In this document: in pieces, positions 23,770 through 31,985 of the stretch
Layout: each line of letters starts with the position of its first letter
Numbering within the stretch: the first letter of the stretch is position 1
Assembly: GCA_964619955.1 (NCBI GenBank)
Contig: CAZUJF010000032.1
Span: 1-62,541, forward strand
Length of the DNA stretch: 62,541 nt
Direction of reading: 5' to 3'
Origin: JACQFK01 sp964619955
GTDB taxonomy: Bacteria; Planctomycetota; MHYJ01; JACPRB01
The notes under the pieces: model-generated
The model's input: only the letters and a program-made list of their open reading frames with translations
Told to the model about the DNA's origin: nothing
The model's database searches: none
Position numbers and translations under genes: made by a program

Positions 23770-23976
23770 ATGAAATCCCTGCCGGCCCGGCTCGGGCTCC
23801 TGGCGGTGCTCTTCACCGCGGTCGCCGCCGGCAAGGCCGACCTGCTCGCGACGCGGAAGCCGTACGTCGCGGACCTGCGGGCCTCCGTGGACCTTCCCGC
23901 GTGGAAGGCCTGGACGGGGGAGTCGAAAAGGAACGCCTCGAACATCGAACACGTCTGCAAGGAGTTGAATCGTTGA
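23770..23976 (+). CDS. small secreted protein, unknown
   Basis: A 68-residue protein with a probable signal peptide ('MKSLPARLGLLAVLFTAVAAG') and a short mature part ('TRKPYVADLRASVDLPAWKAW'). I do not recognise it. GAAGGAG lies 11 nt upstream of the ATG. Its stop overlaps the TTG start of lpxA (TTGA), so it may serve partly to couple translation into lpxA. Confidence 0.6.
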   Translation: MKSLPARLGLLAVLFTAVAAGKADLLATRKPYVADLRASVDLPAWKAWTGESKRNASNIEHVCKELNR

Positions 23977-24695
23977 TCGGCAACATTGATCCGGCCGCGA
24001 AGATCGGCAGCGGCGTCCAGATCCACCCGATGGCGGTGATCCAGGCGGGCGTCACGGTCGGCGACGGCGTCGTCGTGCATCCCTTCGCGGTCCTCGGCGG
24101 GCCGCCGCAGCACCTGAAGGATTCGGGCGAGGGGACCACGCTCGAGGTGGGCGCCCGCAGCGTGATCCGCGAACACGCCACGCTGAACCGCGGGACGAAG
24201 GCGGGCGGGGGCAGGACGGTCATCGGGGCGGACTGCTACCTCATGATCGGCACGCACGTGGGGCACGACTGCATCATCGGGGACGGCGTCGTCCTCGCGG
24301 GCGGCACCGTGCTGGCGGGGCACATCGAAGTGGGGGATTTCGCCCTCATCGGCGGCCACTCGGCGGCGCATCAGTTCTGCCGGATCGGGACGATGGCGAT
24401 GCTGGCGGCGGGCTCGGGACTGAGCCAGGACGTCCCGCCGTACTGCATGGCGGTGGGCAACCACGCGCGGCTCATGGGCCTCAACGAGGTGGGGCTGGAC
24501 CGGCGGGGACTGCCGACGGAATCGATCCGGGCGCTGCGCTCGGCGTACCGCACCGTGTTCCGGTCGGGGCTGCCCCGGGCGGAGGCCATGGCGCAGTCGC
24601 GAAGCGAGCAGGGCGGCGTGCTGGAAGTCGCCCGCTTCCTGGATTTCATCGATGCCTCCGGCAAACGCGGCGTGGCGCGTCACGGCCGGGGGTAG
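23973..24695 (+). CDS. lpxA: UDP-N-acetylglucosamine acyltransferase-like (LpxA)
   Basis: A 240-residue left-handed beta-helix protein with hexapeptide repeats ('IGNIDPAAKIGSGVQIHP', 'GVTVGDGVVVHPFAVLGGPP', 'HVGHDCIIGDGVVLAGG') and the catalytic-His context 'GGHSAAHQFCRIGTMAMLAAG'. LpxA adds the first acyl chain in lipid A synthesis. 'GLNEVGLDRRGLPTESIRAL' and the helical C-terminus match the family; length is slightly below the usual ~260. The start is TTG 23973, with AAGGAG 8 nt upstream and a 4-nt overlap with the small secreted gene. Its presence implies a lipopolysaccharide outer membrane. Confidence 0.9.
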   Translation: MIGNIDPAAKIGSGVQIHPMAVIQAGVTVGDGVVVHPFAVLGGPPQHLKDSGEGTTLEVGARSVIREHATLNRGTKAGGGRTVIGADCYLMIGTHVGHDCIIGDGVVLAGGTVLAGHIEVGDFALIGGHSAAHQFCRIGTMAMLAAGSGLSQDVPPYCMAVGNHARLMGLNEVGLDRRGLPTESIRALRSAYRTVFRSGLPRAEAMAQSRSEQGGVLEVARFLDFIDASGKRGVARHGRG

Positions 24696-24731
24696 TCTTC
24701 CGGGGCGCCATCGGGTAAAGTCTGGATCCTC

Positions 24732-26231
24732 GTGACCGTCATTCTGCTGCTTCTGGCCCTGGCCGCGGTCCTGCTCTGCCTGAACGCGTTCTTCGTTCTG
24801 GCGGAGTTCGCGATCGTCAAGGTCCGCCCCTCCCGCCTGGAGCAGCTGGTCGCCGAGAACCGGGCAGGGGCGAAGCTGGCGCAGCAGATCCAGAAGAGCA
24901 TGGACGAGTATCTCTCCGTCTGCCAGGTGGGCATCACCGTCGCCTCCGTGGGCCTGGGGGTGGCACTGGAGACGCCGATCTCCCATGCCTTCATCCTCCT
25001 GACGGGGGCGACGACGGGCCTGGGTCACAGCATCGGCTCCGGGCTCGCGGTCGTGGTGGCGTCGGCGCTGCATATCGTCCTCGGCGAGCAGGTGCCCAAG
25101 CGGATCGCGATCCAGCGGGCCGAGAGCATGGTGCTCCGGGTGGCCCGTCCGATGAAGTACTTCCGGACGCTCTTCCTGCTGCCGCTGCTCGCCCTGAACG
25201 GGACGACCTCCGCCATCCTCCGCCTCTTCGGCCTGGGCGGGAAGATCACGGAGAGCGAGCACAGCGAGGAGGAGCTGCGCATCCTGCTCTCCCAGTCCCA
25301 GAGCATCGGGTTGATGTCCTTCCGCCGGCTCCTGCTGCTCGAGAACATCTTCGACCTGGCGGACGTGAGGGTGCGCGACGCGATGCGGGGGCGGGACGCG
25401 GTCAAGGTGCTCCGCCTCGGCCTCCCCTGGGAGGAGAACTTCAAGGTCATCCGCGACTCCCGGGTCTCGCGGCTGCCGCTGCTGGACGGCGGGGAGCTCC
25501 CGATCGGCGTCGTCCACATCAAGGACCTGCTCTACGAGGGGCCGGAGAAGATGGCGGCCGCGGATCTCAAGAAGCTCGCCCGCGCTTATGTGACGGTCAT
25601 GGAAGACGCCCCGCTGGAGAAGCTGCTCGCGGAACTGCAGAAGTCGCGCACGCATCTGGCGGTGGTGCGCAACGCCGAGGGGCGGTGGACGGGGATCGTG
25701 ACGCTCGAGGACGTGCTCGAGGAGATCGTGGGCAACATCGAGGACGAGTTCGAGACGGAGCCGCCGCTGCACATGGGGGACGCGCTGACGCCGGGGCGCG
25801 TGGCGCTCGAGGTGGACGCCTCCAGCATCGAGGAGGCGGTGGGGCAGATCTTCGGGCGCATCCCGGCCGCGGAACTGCCGCTGCCCGTGGAGAAGATCGT
25901 CCGGGCGGTGCTCGACCGCGAGCGCGCGATGAGCACGTATCTCGGAAGCGGCCTGGCGATTCCGCACGCGAGGCTCGAGAAGCTGGAGAAGCCGGTGATC
26001 CTGTTCGGCCGCTCCAGGGAGGGGGTGCCGGTGAAGGGGCGCGAGGACAAGGCGCACTTCTTCTTCGTCCTGCTGACGCCCGCCGGGAATCCCCGCGCGC
26101 AGGTGCGGCTGCTCGCGCGCATCTGCGGGTTGATCGGGAGCGATTACGTGGCGGACCGCCTGCGCGAGGCGGCGAGCCCCGCGGACGTGGTCGAGGCCAT
26201 CCGCGCCGCGGAAATGATGGCGACGAGTTGA
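24732..26231 (+). CDS. CNNM/HlyC-type membrane protein fused to PTS EIIA domain
   Basis: A 499-residue protein starting at GTG 24732. An N-terminal CNNM domain with three or four membrane helices ('LLLLALAAVLLCLNAFFVLAEF', 'GLAVVVASALHIVLGEQVPKR'), then a CBS pair (about 215-335), then a PTS EIIA type-2-like domain (about 355-499) with the phospho-acceptor context 'GSGLAIPHARLEK' (His412). CNNM proteins export Mg2+/Co2+ or act as regulators. The EIIA domain replaces the usual C-terminal CorC_HlyC domain and would let phosphorylation control transport. Second gene of the lpxA operon. The trmH-type gene follows 2 nt later. Confidence 0.85.
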   Translation: MTVILLLLALAAVLLCLNAFFVLAEFAIVKVRPSRLEQLVAENRAGAKLAQQIQKSMDEYLSVCQVGITVASVGLGVALETPISHAFILLTGATTGLGHSIGSGLAVVVASALHIVLGEQVPKRIAIQRAESMVLRVARPMKYFRTLFLLPLLALNGTTSAILRLFGLGGKITESEHSEEELRILLSQSQSIGLMSFRRLLLLENIFDLADVRVRDAMRGRDAVKVLRLGLPWEENFKVIRDSRVSRLPLLDGGELPIGVVHIKDLLYEGPEKMAAADLKKLARAYVTVMEDAPLEKLLAELQKSRTHLAVVRNAEGRWTGIVTLEDVLEEIVGNIEDEFETEPPLHMGDALTPGRVALEVDASSIEEAVGQIFGRIPAAELPLPVEKIVRAVLDRERAMSTYLGSGLAIPHARLEKLEKPVILFGRSREGVPVKGREDKAHFFFVLLTPAGNPRAQVRLLARICGLIGSDYVADRLREAASPADVVEAIRAAEMMATS

Positions 26232-26233
26232 GC

Positions 26234-26920
26234 ATGGACGTGCTCGAGGGCCGGATCTGCGTGGAGGCGGCGCTCCGGGCGGGGCGCCGCACGTTCGAGT
26301 CCCTGCTGGTCCGGCAGGGGATCAAGGACGAGAGCATCCGCGATCTGCTCGACCTGGCCGGCGCGCAGGGGATCCCGGTGAAACGGCTGCGCGAGGAGGC
26401 CCTGGAGGCCGTCTCGCACGCGAAGTCCCACGGCGGCATCCTGGCGACGGCGTCCCCGCTCCCGCCCGCGGCGCTCCCGGCGAACCTGGATTTCGTGCTG
26501 TTTCTGGACGGGGTGGACGACGGCCGGAATCTGGGGTTCGCGCTGCGTTCGGCGGAGGCGTTCGGGGTCCAGGCGGCGATCCTGAAGAAGCGGGCCTGGA
26601 CCTTCGACGGGGGCGACGTCTCGCGGGCATCCTCGGGGGCCTACGAGCGGCTGCCGCTGCTGCTGGCGGAGGAGGCGCCGCCGGGCCTGGCCCTGATCGG
26701 GTGCACGTCGGGGGCCTTGAAGACGATCTACGATGTGGATCTGACGCGGCCGCTGGCGCTGGCGATCGGGGGGGAGAAGCGGGGGTTGTCGGCGGCGGTG
26801 CGGGACCGCTGCGAGGCGCTGGTGTCCATCCCGACCCGGCCGGGGGCGCCGTCGCTGTCCCTGACGCATGCCGCGGCGGTGGCGATGGCCGAGGTGGCCC
26901 GCCAGCGGAGGAAGCCATGA
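26234..26920 (+). CDS. TrmH/SpoU-family RNA 2'-O-methyltransferase
   Basis: A 228-residue SPOUT methyltransferase. A short N-terminal substrate-binding domain (about 1-75) precedes the catalytic domain, with motif 1 'DDGRNLGFALRSAEAFGV', motif 2 'LALAIGGEKRGLSAAVRD' and motif 3 'SIPTRPGAPSLSLTHAAAVAM'. It methylates a ribose in tRNA or rRNA from SAM as a knotted dimer. Motif 3 has Pro-Gly-Ala-Pro before the Ser-Leu, a variant of the usual Asn-Val stretch. It starts 2 nt after the CNNM-EIIA gene and overlaps the next gene by ATGA, so it is in the same operon. Confidence 0.9.
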   Translation: MDVLEGRICVEAALRAGRRTFESLLVRQGIKDESIRDLLDLAGAQGIPVKRLREEALEAVSHAKSHGGILATASPLPPAALPANLDFVLFLDGVDDGRNLGFALRSAEAFGVQAAILKKRAWTFDGGDVSRASSGAYERLPLLLAEEAPPGLALIGCTSGALKTIYDVDLTRPLALAIGGEKRGLSAAVRDRCEALVSIPTRPGAPSLSLTHAAAVAMAEVARQRRKP

Positions 26921-27477
26921 GGATGTCGGTGCTCCTGCTGGGGCTGGCGGCCTGCGGTTCCAACGCGGCGCCGTCCCTGAACGGCCGCGTGCCGGCGCAG
27001 GCCCTGGCCGGCGTGCCGGGGCTGGCGAACTTCGCCCGCCTCACGCCGCAGCTGTACCGGGGGGCGCAGCCCTCCGAGGAGGGCTTGCGCGAACTGAAGC
27101 GCCTCGGGATCAAGACCGTGGTGAGTCTGCGGTCTTGGCATTCGGCGAAGGCCTGGATCGAGGCGGCGGGGCTCAAGGCGGTGGAACTGCCGCTGCATGC
27201 GGACGTGTTCGGTTCCACGCCTCCCACGGAGGAGGACCTGGCGCGCTTTTTCGGGGTGATCCTGGATCCGGAGGCGCAACCGGTGTATTTCCACTGCGCG
27301 CACGGGAAGGACCGCACGGGCACGATGGCGGCGGTGTACCGGATGGAGGTGGAGGGCTGGTCGGCGGAGGAAGCCATCGCCGAGATGCAGCACTTCGGGT
27401 ACCACGACATCTACCGCGACCTCATCGGCTTCATCCGCAGCTACACCCCCCGCGGCTACGCCCGCCGCCCCCGCTGA
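26917..27477 (+). CDS. lipoprotein dual-specificity phosphatase
   Basis: A 186-residue protein with an N-terminal hydrophobic segment and lipobox (Leu-Gly-Leu-Ala-Ala-Cys). It has a cysteine-based phosphatase domain with 'LYRGAQPSEEGLRELKRLGIKTV' and the signature His-Cys127-x-x-Gly-Lys-Asp-Arg133-Thr-Gly. The Arg/Asp general acid is probably in 'LPLHADVFGS'. The KDR signature resembles phosphoinositide and atypical DSP enzymes. It would work outside the cytoplasm on an unknown phosphate ester. Last gene of the lpxA operon; a 29-bp hairpin follows. Confidence 0.87.
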   Translation: MRMSVLLLGLAACGSNAAPSLNGRVPAQALAGVPGLANFARLTPQLYRGAQPSEEGLRELKRLGIKTVVSLRSWHSAKAWIEAAGLKAVELPLHADVFGSTPPTEEDLARFFGVILDPEAQPVYFHCAHGKDRTGTMAAVYRMEVEGWSAEEAIAEMQHFGYHDIYRDLIGFIRSYTPRGYARRPR

Positions 27478-27491
27478 CCCCCTTCAAGAAA

Positions 27492-27556
27492 CAACAAAAC
27501 AGACGGGCTGCTTTGTTGCCTCCGCTGGGCAACAAAGCAGACCGTCTGTTTTGTTG
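27492..27556. terminator. long hairpin terminator (family copy E)
   Basis: Two 29-nt arms (one G-T pair) with loop TCCGCTG lie between same-strand genes. The arm ends match copy B (CAACAAAACAG and CTGCTTTGTTGCC), but the central word reads CAGACGGGCTG instead of CAGCCCGTCTG, that is, its reverse complement. Confidence 0.85.
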
Positions 27557-27612
27557 AGTGGGTTTCGGGCGGGCTTGACGACGGGGGGCAGGGGGACCAT
27601 CATGGGCGGCCT

Positions 27613-28890
27613 GTGGTCGCCCCCCGAATCGAATTGAGCCCCGAACGCCTCGGCGGCATCGTCCTCCTCTTCTGCTCCATGGCCCTCGCGTCGCCCCTGG
27701 TGGAGCCCGTGCCCGGACGCACGTCCGGGCTCTTCTGGCTGGCCCAGGCCGCCGGTCTCGGCGCCGCCCTCGCCGGTCTCGTCCGGCCCGCCTGGCAGAG
27801 CCGGGCCTTCCTGGCGGTCCTGCTCGCCCAGGTGCTCGTCCCGGCGGGACTCCAGATGCACTACCGGGCCTGGGACGGCCCCACGGGCTTCTGTCACGAC
27901 TCCGTCCTGCAATTCGAGATCGCCCTTCGTGACCTCGCGGCCGGCGTGAACCCCTACGCCCGCGACTACAGCGCTACGCCCCTCGCCCGCTGGAAGGGCT
28001 GGGCGGAGAATCCCGCCCTCCACCACTTCGTCTACCCCCCGCTGCTGCTCCTCCTCTCGTTTCCGCTGGAACTGCTCTGCCGCACCTTCCTCTTCCGCCT
28101 GCCCGGCGGGGTCGCCCAGCTGGGGGAGCGCTACTACGACCAGCGCCTGGTGCTGCTGCTCTGCTTCCTCGGCTTCGCGCTGCTCGTCTGGCGCCTCCTC
28201 CGCAGCCACCCCCAGCGCATCCCCCTCGCCTCCATCATCCTCCTGAATCCCTGGTTCGCCCCCTTCGTGATCGAAGGCCGCAACGACGTGGCCATGCTCC
28301 TCTGTGTCGCCGCGGCGGCCGTTGCCTTCGACAAGGGCCGGGGGTGCTGGGCCGACTTCTTCCTCGGCCTGGCTATCGCGATCAAGACCCTGCTCCTGCC
28401 CGCGCTGCCCTTCCTGCTGCTGGCCCGGAAGGAGGACCGTCTCCGCCGCAGCGCCCTCCTGCTCGGCCCCCTGCTCGTCACCTGCGTGCCGTTCCTGGCG
28501 CTGGACGCCGGAGCGTTCCTGGACGACGTCCTTCTGGCTCCGGCGGGCCTGGGCACCCATCCTTTCGAGATCCGCGGCTGGGGCGGCTACGGATTCGCCA
28601 ATCTGGTGCTGGCGTTGGGCCTGGTCTCGTCGCCGAAGGCGTGGTTCCCGTTCTCCGTCTTCCAGGCCGCGGCCTATGGCGCCGTGCTCTGGAAGGGCTT
28701 CCGCGCGCTGGGCGGGACGCCGGACTGGCCCCGAAGCCTGCTCTGGGGCGTCGCCGGGGTCTTCGTCGTGCTCTATTTCGGCCGCTTCATCCACGACAAC
28801 TACATCGGGGCGCTGCTGTCCACGGCCGCTATCGCGTGGTCGCTTTCAGAAACAGCTCCAGACGCCGGAAGTACGCCCGCCCGAACCTGA
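27613..28890 (+). CDS. polytopic membrane protein, GT87-like
   Basis: A 425-residue protein starting at GTG 27613, with about ten predicted membrane helices ('LGGIVLLFCSMALASPLVEP', 'LGAALAGLVRPAW', 'LLLLCFLGFALLVWRLL', 'LGLAIAIKTLLLPALPFLLLA'). The loop 'AAGVNPYARDYSATPL' and the 'GRNDVAMLL' segment resemble GT87 (DUF2029) polyprenyl-phosphate sugar transferases, in which Asp residues in loops are catalytic. The function is a guess at family level. Its 3' end overlaps the converging hydrolase gene by 62 bp. Confidence 0.75.
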   Translation: MVAPRIELSPERLGGIVLLFCSMALASPLVEPVPGRTSGLFWLAQAAGLGAALAGLVRPAWQSRAFLAVLLAQVLVPAGLQMHYRAWDGPTGFCHDSVLQFEIALRDLAAGVNPYARDYSATPLARWKGWAENPALHHFVYPPLLLLLSFPLELLCRTFLFRLPGGVAQLGERYYDQRLVLLLCFLGFALLVWRLLRSHPQRIPLASIILLNPWFAPFVIEGRNDVAMLLCVAAAAVAFDKGRGCWADFFLGLAIAIKTLLLPALPFLLLARKEDRLRRSALLLGPLLVTCVPFLALDAGAFLDDVLLAPAGLGTHPFEIRGWGGYGFANLVLALGLVSSPKAWFPFSVFQAAAYGAVLWKGFRALGGTPDWPRSLLWGVAGVFVVLYFGRFIHDNYIGALLSTAAIAWSLSETAPDAGSTPART

Positions 28891-29656
28891 TTGTGAGTTC
28901 GTTGTGCCCGGCGTGCTTGAACCATTCCCGCTCCTTCGGCTCCGCCGCCGCCTCGAAAAGACGCTCCGCCATCGCGAACGGGATCATCTCGTCGTCCCGG
29001 CTGTGGAGGAACAGCTTGGGGATCTTGAGCGTCCGGACCTTCGAGAGATTGTCGAAGTTCGACCGCATCAGCCAGCGCGCGGGAAACCAGGGGAGCACCT
29101 GCGAGGCCATGTCCCGGGTGGACGTGAACGTCGACTGCACGATCAGCGCGGCGCAGGGCTCCTTCGACGCCAGTTCGACGGCCACCGCGCCGCCCAGCGA
29201 TTCGCCGTGCAGGACGAGGGGCAGGGACGGCTCCCGTGCGCGGAGCCAGTCGAAGGCGGCCTTGGCGTCCGCATAGAGCCCGGGTTCCGACGGGGCCCCC
29301 GCGCTCTTCCCGTAGCCCCGGTAGTCGATGGCGAACACCGCGGCGTCGAGCGCCGACAGATCCTTGAGCAGATCCCGGCGGTCCTCCAGGTTCCCGGCAT
29401 TGCCGTGGAGGTGCAGGATCGCGCGCTTCGCGCCCGGGCGGGGGAGGTACCAGCCGTGGATCCGGACGCCGTCGGCCGTGTCCAGCCAGACCTCCTCGCC
29501 CGGACTGGCGCCCACGCCGTCCTTCACCGGGAAGTAGATCAGCTTGTCTTCGAAAAACACGACCAACCCCGTTCCCAGCAGGGCGATGACGCCCAGCGTC
29601 AGGCCCGCCGTCCTCAGGATCCGTTTCCAGACCGGGACGCGCGGCTTCTCCTCCAC
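28829..29656 (-). CDS. membrane-anchored alpha/beta-hydrolase (BEM46-like)
   Basis: A 275-residue protein starting at GTG 29656. One N-terminal membrane helix ('LRTAGLTLGVIALLGTGLVVF') anchors a hydrolase with the oxyanion region 'LHLHGNAGNLEDRRDL', nucleophile Ser in 'LVLHGESLGGAVAVEL', Asp in 'FLHSRDDEMIPF' and His in 'FKHAGHNELTIR'. These features match the BEM46/ABHD13 group; the substrate is unknown. It begins 2 nt after the acyl-CoA dehydrogenase stop, so it is the third gene of that operon. Its 3' end overlaps the membrane-protein gene by 62 bp. Confidence 0.85.
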   Translation of the reverse strand: MEEKPRVPVWKRILRTAGLTLGVIALLGTGLVVFFEDKLIYFPVKDGVGASPGEEVWLDTADGVRIHGWYLPRPGAKRAILHLHGNAGNLEDRRDLLKDLSALDAAVFAIDYRGYGKSAGAPSEPGLYADAKAAFDWLRAREPSLPLVLHGESLGGAVAVELASKEPCAALIVQSTFTSTRDMASQVLPWFPARWLMRSNFDNLSKVRTLKIPKLFLHSRDDEMIPFAMAERLFEAAAEPKEREWFKHAGHNELTIRFGRAYFRRLELFLKATTR

Positions 29657-29658
29657 GG

Positions 29659-30798
29659 CTACTTCAGGAAACTCCGGGCGATGACGATCCGCTGCACCTC
29701 GCTCGTGCCCTCGTAGATCTCCGTGATCTTGGCATCCCGGAAATGCCGCTCCACGGGATAGTCCTTGATGTAGCCCGAGCCGCCGTGGATCTGCACCGCC
29801 TGCGTCGCATGCTTGTTCGCCATCGTCGAGGCGAAGAGCTTCGCCATCGACGCCTCGCGCGTGTGCGGCTGTTTCGCATCCCTCAGGCGGGCCGCCCGGT
29901 AGATCAGCAGTTTCGCGGCGTCGATGTCCGTCGCCATCTCGGCGATCTTCCACTGGATGGCCTGGAAGTCGGCGATCGGGCGGTCGAACTGCCTCCGCTC
30001 GCGCGCGTATTTCACCGAGGCGTCGAGGCAGGCCTGCGCGATGCCGAGAGCCTGGCAGGCGATGCCGATGCGCCCGCCGTCGAGCGTCGTCATCGCGATC
30101 TTGAAGCCCTCGCCCACGGCGCCGAGCACGTTGGCCGCCGGCACCCGGACGTTGTCGAGGAAGAGCGTCGTCGTCGAGGAGCCCCGGATGCCCATCTTCT
30201 TCTCGGGCTTGCTGACGCCGAAGCCTTTGTAGCCGCGTTCGACGATGAACGCGGTGATGCCCGCGGTCTTGTCGGGGCCCGTGCGCGCGAAGAGGACGAA
30301 GAGGTCCGCGAAGCCCCCGTTGGTCACGAAGTTCTTGGTTCCGTTCAGGATCCAGCCGTCGCCGTCCTGGACGGCCGTCGTGATCAGGGCCGCGGCGTCG
30401 GTGCCGCTGACGGGTTCGGTCAGCGAATAGGCGCCGATCCACTCACCCTTCGTGAGCCTGGGCAGATAGCGCTGTTTCTGCTCGGGCGTCGCGTGGCGGA
30501 GCAGGGGGCCCTGGCAGAGGGAGTTGTGCACGGACATCGCCACGCCCGTCGACGCGCAGGCCCGGTTGATCTCGATCTGGACGAGGGCGAGCGCCAGGTT
30601 GCTGAGGGCGGCGCCGCCCAGCTCCTCCGGGGCGAGCATTCCCATGAATCCGAGCCCGGCCATCTTCGTGAAAAGGCCGCGGGGCAGCTCGCCCGTCCGG
30701 TCGATCTCGGCGGCCAGCGGCGCGAGTTCCTTGTCGGCGAAGTCCTTCGCCGTCTGGCGGATGAGGGCTTCATCCTCGCTCAGGGTCAGGTCCATCAT
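29659..30798 (-). CDS. acyl-CoA dehydrogenase
   Basis: A 379-residue flavoprotein of the short/medium-chain type. Visible are the signature 'AYSLTEPVSGTDAAALITTA', 'FVTNGGFADLFVLFARTG', 'DGGRIGIACQALGIAQACLD' and the C-terminal 'QIHGGSGYIKDYPVERHFRDA' followed by the catalytic-Glu context 'EIYEGTSEVQRIVIAR'. It oxidises an acyl-CoA to the enoyl-CoA, passing electrons to ETF. It lies directly downstream of a thiolase (4-nt ATGA overlap), so it works in beta-oxidation or branched-chain acid breakdown. The Glu at the IVD/SCAD position does not by itself fix chain length. Confidence 0.94.
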   Translation of the reverse strand: MMDLTLSEDEALIRQTAKDFADKELAPLAAEIDRTGELPRGLFTKMAGLGFMGMLAPEELGGAALSNLALALVQIEINRACASTGVAMSVHNSLCQGPLLRHATPEQKQRYLPRLTKGEWIGAYSLTEPVSGTDAAALITTAVQDGDGWILNGTKNFVTNGGFADLFVLFARTGPDKTAGITAFIVERGYKGFGVSKPEKKMGIRGSSTTTLFLDNVRVPAANVLGAVGEGFKIAMTTLDGGRIGIACQALGIAQACLDASVKYARERRQFDRPIADFQAIQWKIAEMATDIDAAKLLIYRAARLRDAKQPHTREASMAKLFASTMANKHATQAVQIHGGSGYIKDYPVERHFRDAKITEIYEGTSEVQRIVIARSFLK

Positions 30799-31952
30799 AG
30801 GCGTTCGATTCCCAGGGCCAGGCCGTTGCCGCCGCCCATGCAGAGGGTGGCGAGCCCGCGCCGCAGGCCGCGGTCGGCGAGGGCGTGCAGCAGGGTGACG
30901 ACGATGCGGGCGCCGCTGGCGCCGATCGGATGCCCGAGCGCGACGGCCCCGCCGTGCACGTTGACGCGCGCGGGGTCCAGCCTGAGATCGCGGATCGCGG
31001 CGATCGTGGACGCGGCGAAGGCCTCGTTGATCTCGACGAGGTCCGCGTCCGCGGCCTTCCAGGGGTTGCGCTCGTCGAAGCGCCGGACGGCGTCGATCGT
31101 CGAGACGAGGACCCAGCGCGGGTCGACCCCGGCGACCGCGTGGCCGGAGATGCGGGCGAGGGCGGGGAGCTTCAGTTCCTTCAGCGCGCGCTCCGAGACG
31201 AGCACCAGGGCGGCGGCCCCGTCCGAAATCTGGGAGGCGTTGCCCGCGGTGACGCGGCCGCCGTCGGGCTTGAACGCGGGCTTGAGCTTGGCCAGCTTCT
31301 CGAGGGTCGAGTCCGCCCGCGGACCTTCGTCGGCGGTGACCGTCTCGACGGCCAGAATCTCGGCGCTGAACTTGCCGGCCTGCGCGGCGGCGAGCGCGCG
31401 GCGATGGCTGTCCGCCGAGAACGTGTCCATGTCCGCGCGCGATACGTCGAAGCGCTCCGCGACGAGTTCGCAGGACGAGCCCATGTGGAAGTCGTTGAAG
31501 GCGTCCCAGAGGCCGTCGTGGATGAGCGCGTCCAGGGCGCGGACGTTGCCCAGCTTGGAGCCCTTGCGGACGTCGGGCAGCAGATGCGGGGCGTTGGACA
31601 TGCTCTCCATGCCGCCGGCGACGACGACGTCCGCATCGCCCGCGCGGATCGCCTGGACGCCGCCGATGAGGGAACGCAGCCCGGAGCCGCAGACCTTGTT
31701 GATCGTGACGGCGGCGACCGTGTGCGGAAGGCCGCCGTGCAGGGCCGCCTGGCGCGCGGGGTTCTGGCCGAGGCCCGCCTGCAGCACGGCGCCGAAGAGG
31801 ACTTCGTCGACGCGGGCGGGATCCACGCCCGCACGGCGGACCGATTCGCGGATGACCGCGGCGCCGAGGCGCGGGGCGGGCAGGGAGGCGAGGCCGCCCA
31901 GGAAACGGCCGATCGGGGTGCGCACCGCGGAGGCGATGAAGACGTCGTTCAC
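30795..31952 (-). CDS. acetyl-CoA C-acetyltransferase (thiolase)
   Basis: A 385-residue thiolase of normal length. It has the nucleophilic Cys in 'INKVCGSGLRSLIGG', the His in 'LVEINEAFAAS ... HGGAVALGHPIGASGARI' and the C-terminal Cys in 'LATLCMGGGNGLALGIERL'. It cleaves acetoacetyl-CoA (or a longer 3-ketoacyl-CoA) with CoA, or runs in reverse. First gene of a thiolase / acyl-CoA dehydrogenase / hydrolase operon, with overlapping starts. A 33-nt gap separates it from the upstream coiled-coil protein gene. Confidence 0.95.
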   Translation of the reverse strand: MNDVFIASAVRTPIGRFLGGLASLPAPRLGAAVIRESVRRAGVDPARVDEVLFGAVLQAGLGQNPARQAALHGGLPHTVAAVTINKVCGSGLRSLIGGVQAIRAGDADVVVAGGMESMSNAPHLLPDVRKGSKLGNVRALDALIHDGLWDAFNDFHMGSSCELVAERFDVSRADMDTFSADSHRRALAAAQAGKFSAEILAVETVTADEGPRADSTLEKLAKLKPAFKPDGGRVTAGNASQISDGAAALVLVSERALKELKLPALARISGHAVAGVDPRWVLVSTIDAVRRFDERNPWKAADADLVEINEAFAASTIAAIRDLRLDPARVNVHGGAVALGHPIGASGARIVVTLLHALADRGLRRGLATLCMGGGNGLALGIERL

Positions 31953-31985
31953 GGCGTCATTGTACCCCGGGGCTGCGGCGATCCG

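Noticed and set aside
924..27556. CRISPR repeats or an insertion-sequence end for the repeated hairpins
   Set aside because: No regular spacers, no transposase gene and no target-site duplications were seen; all copies sit at gene ends like terminators.
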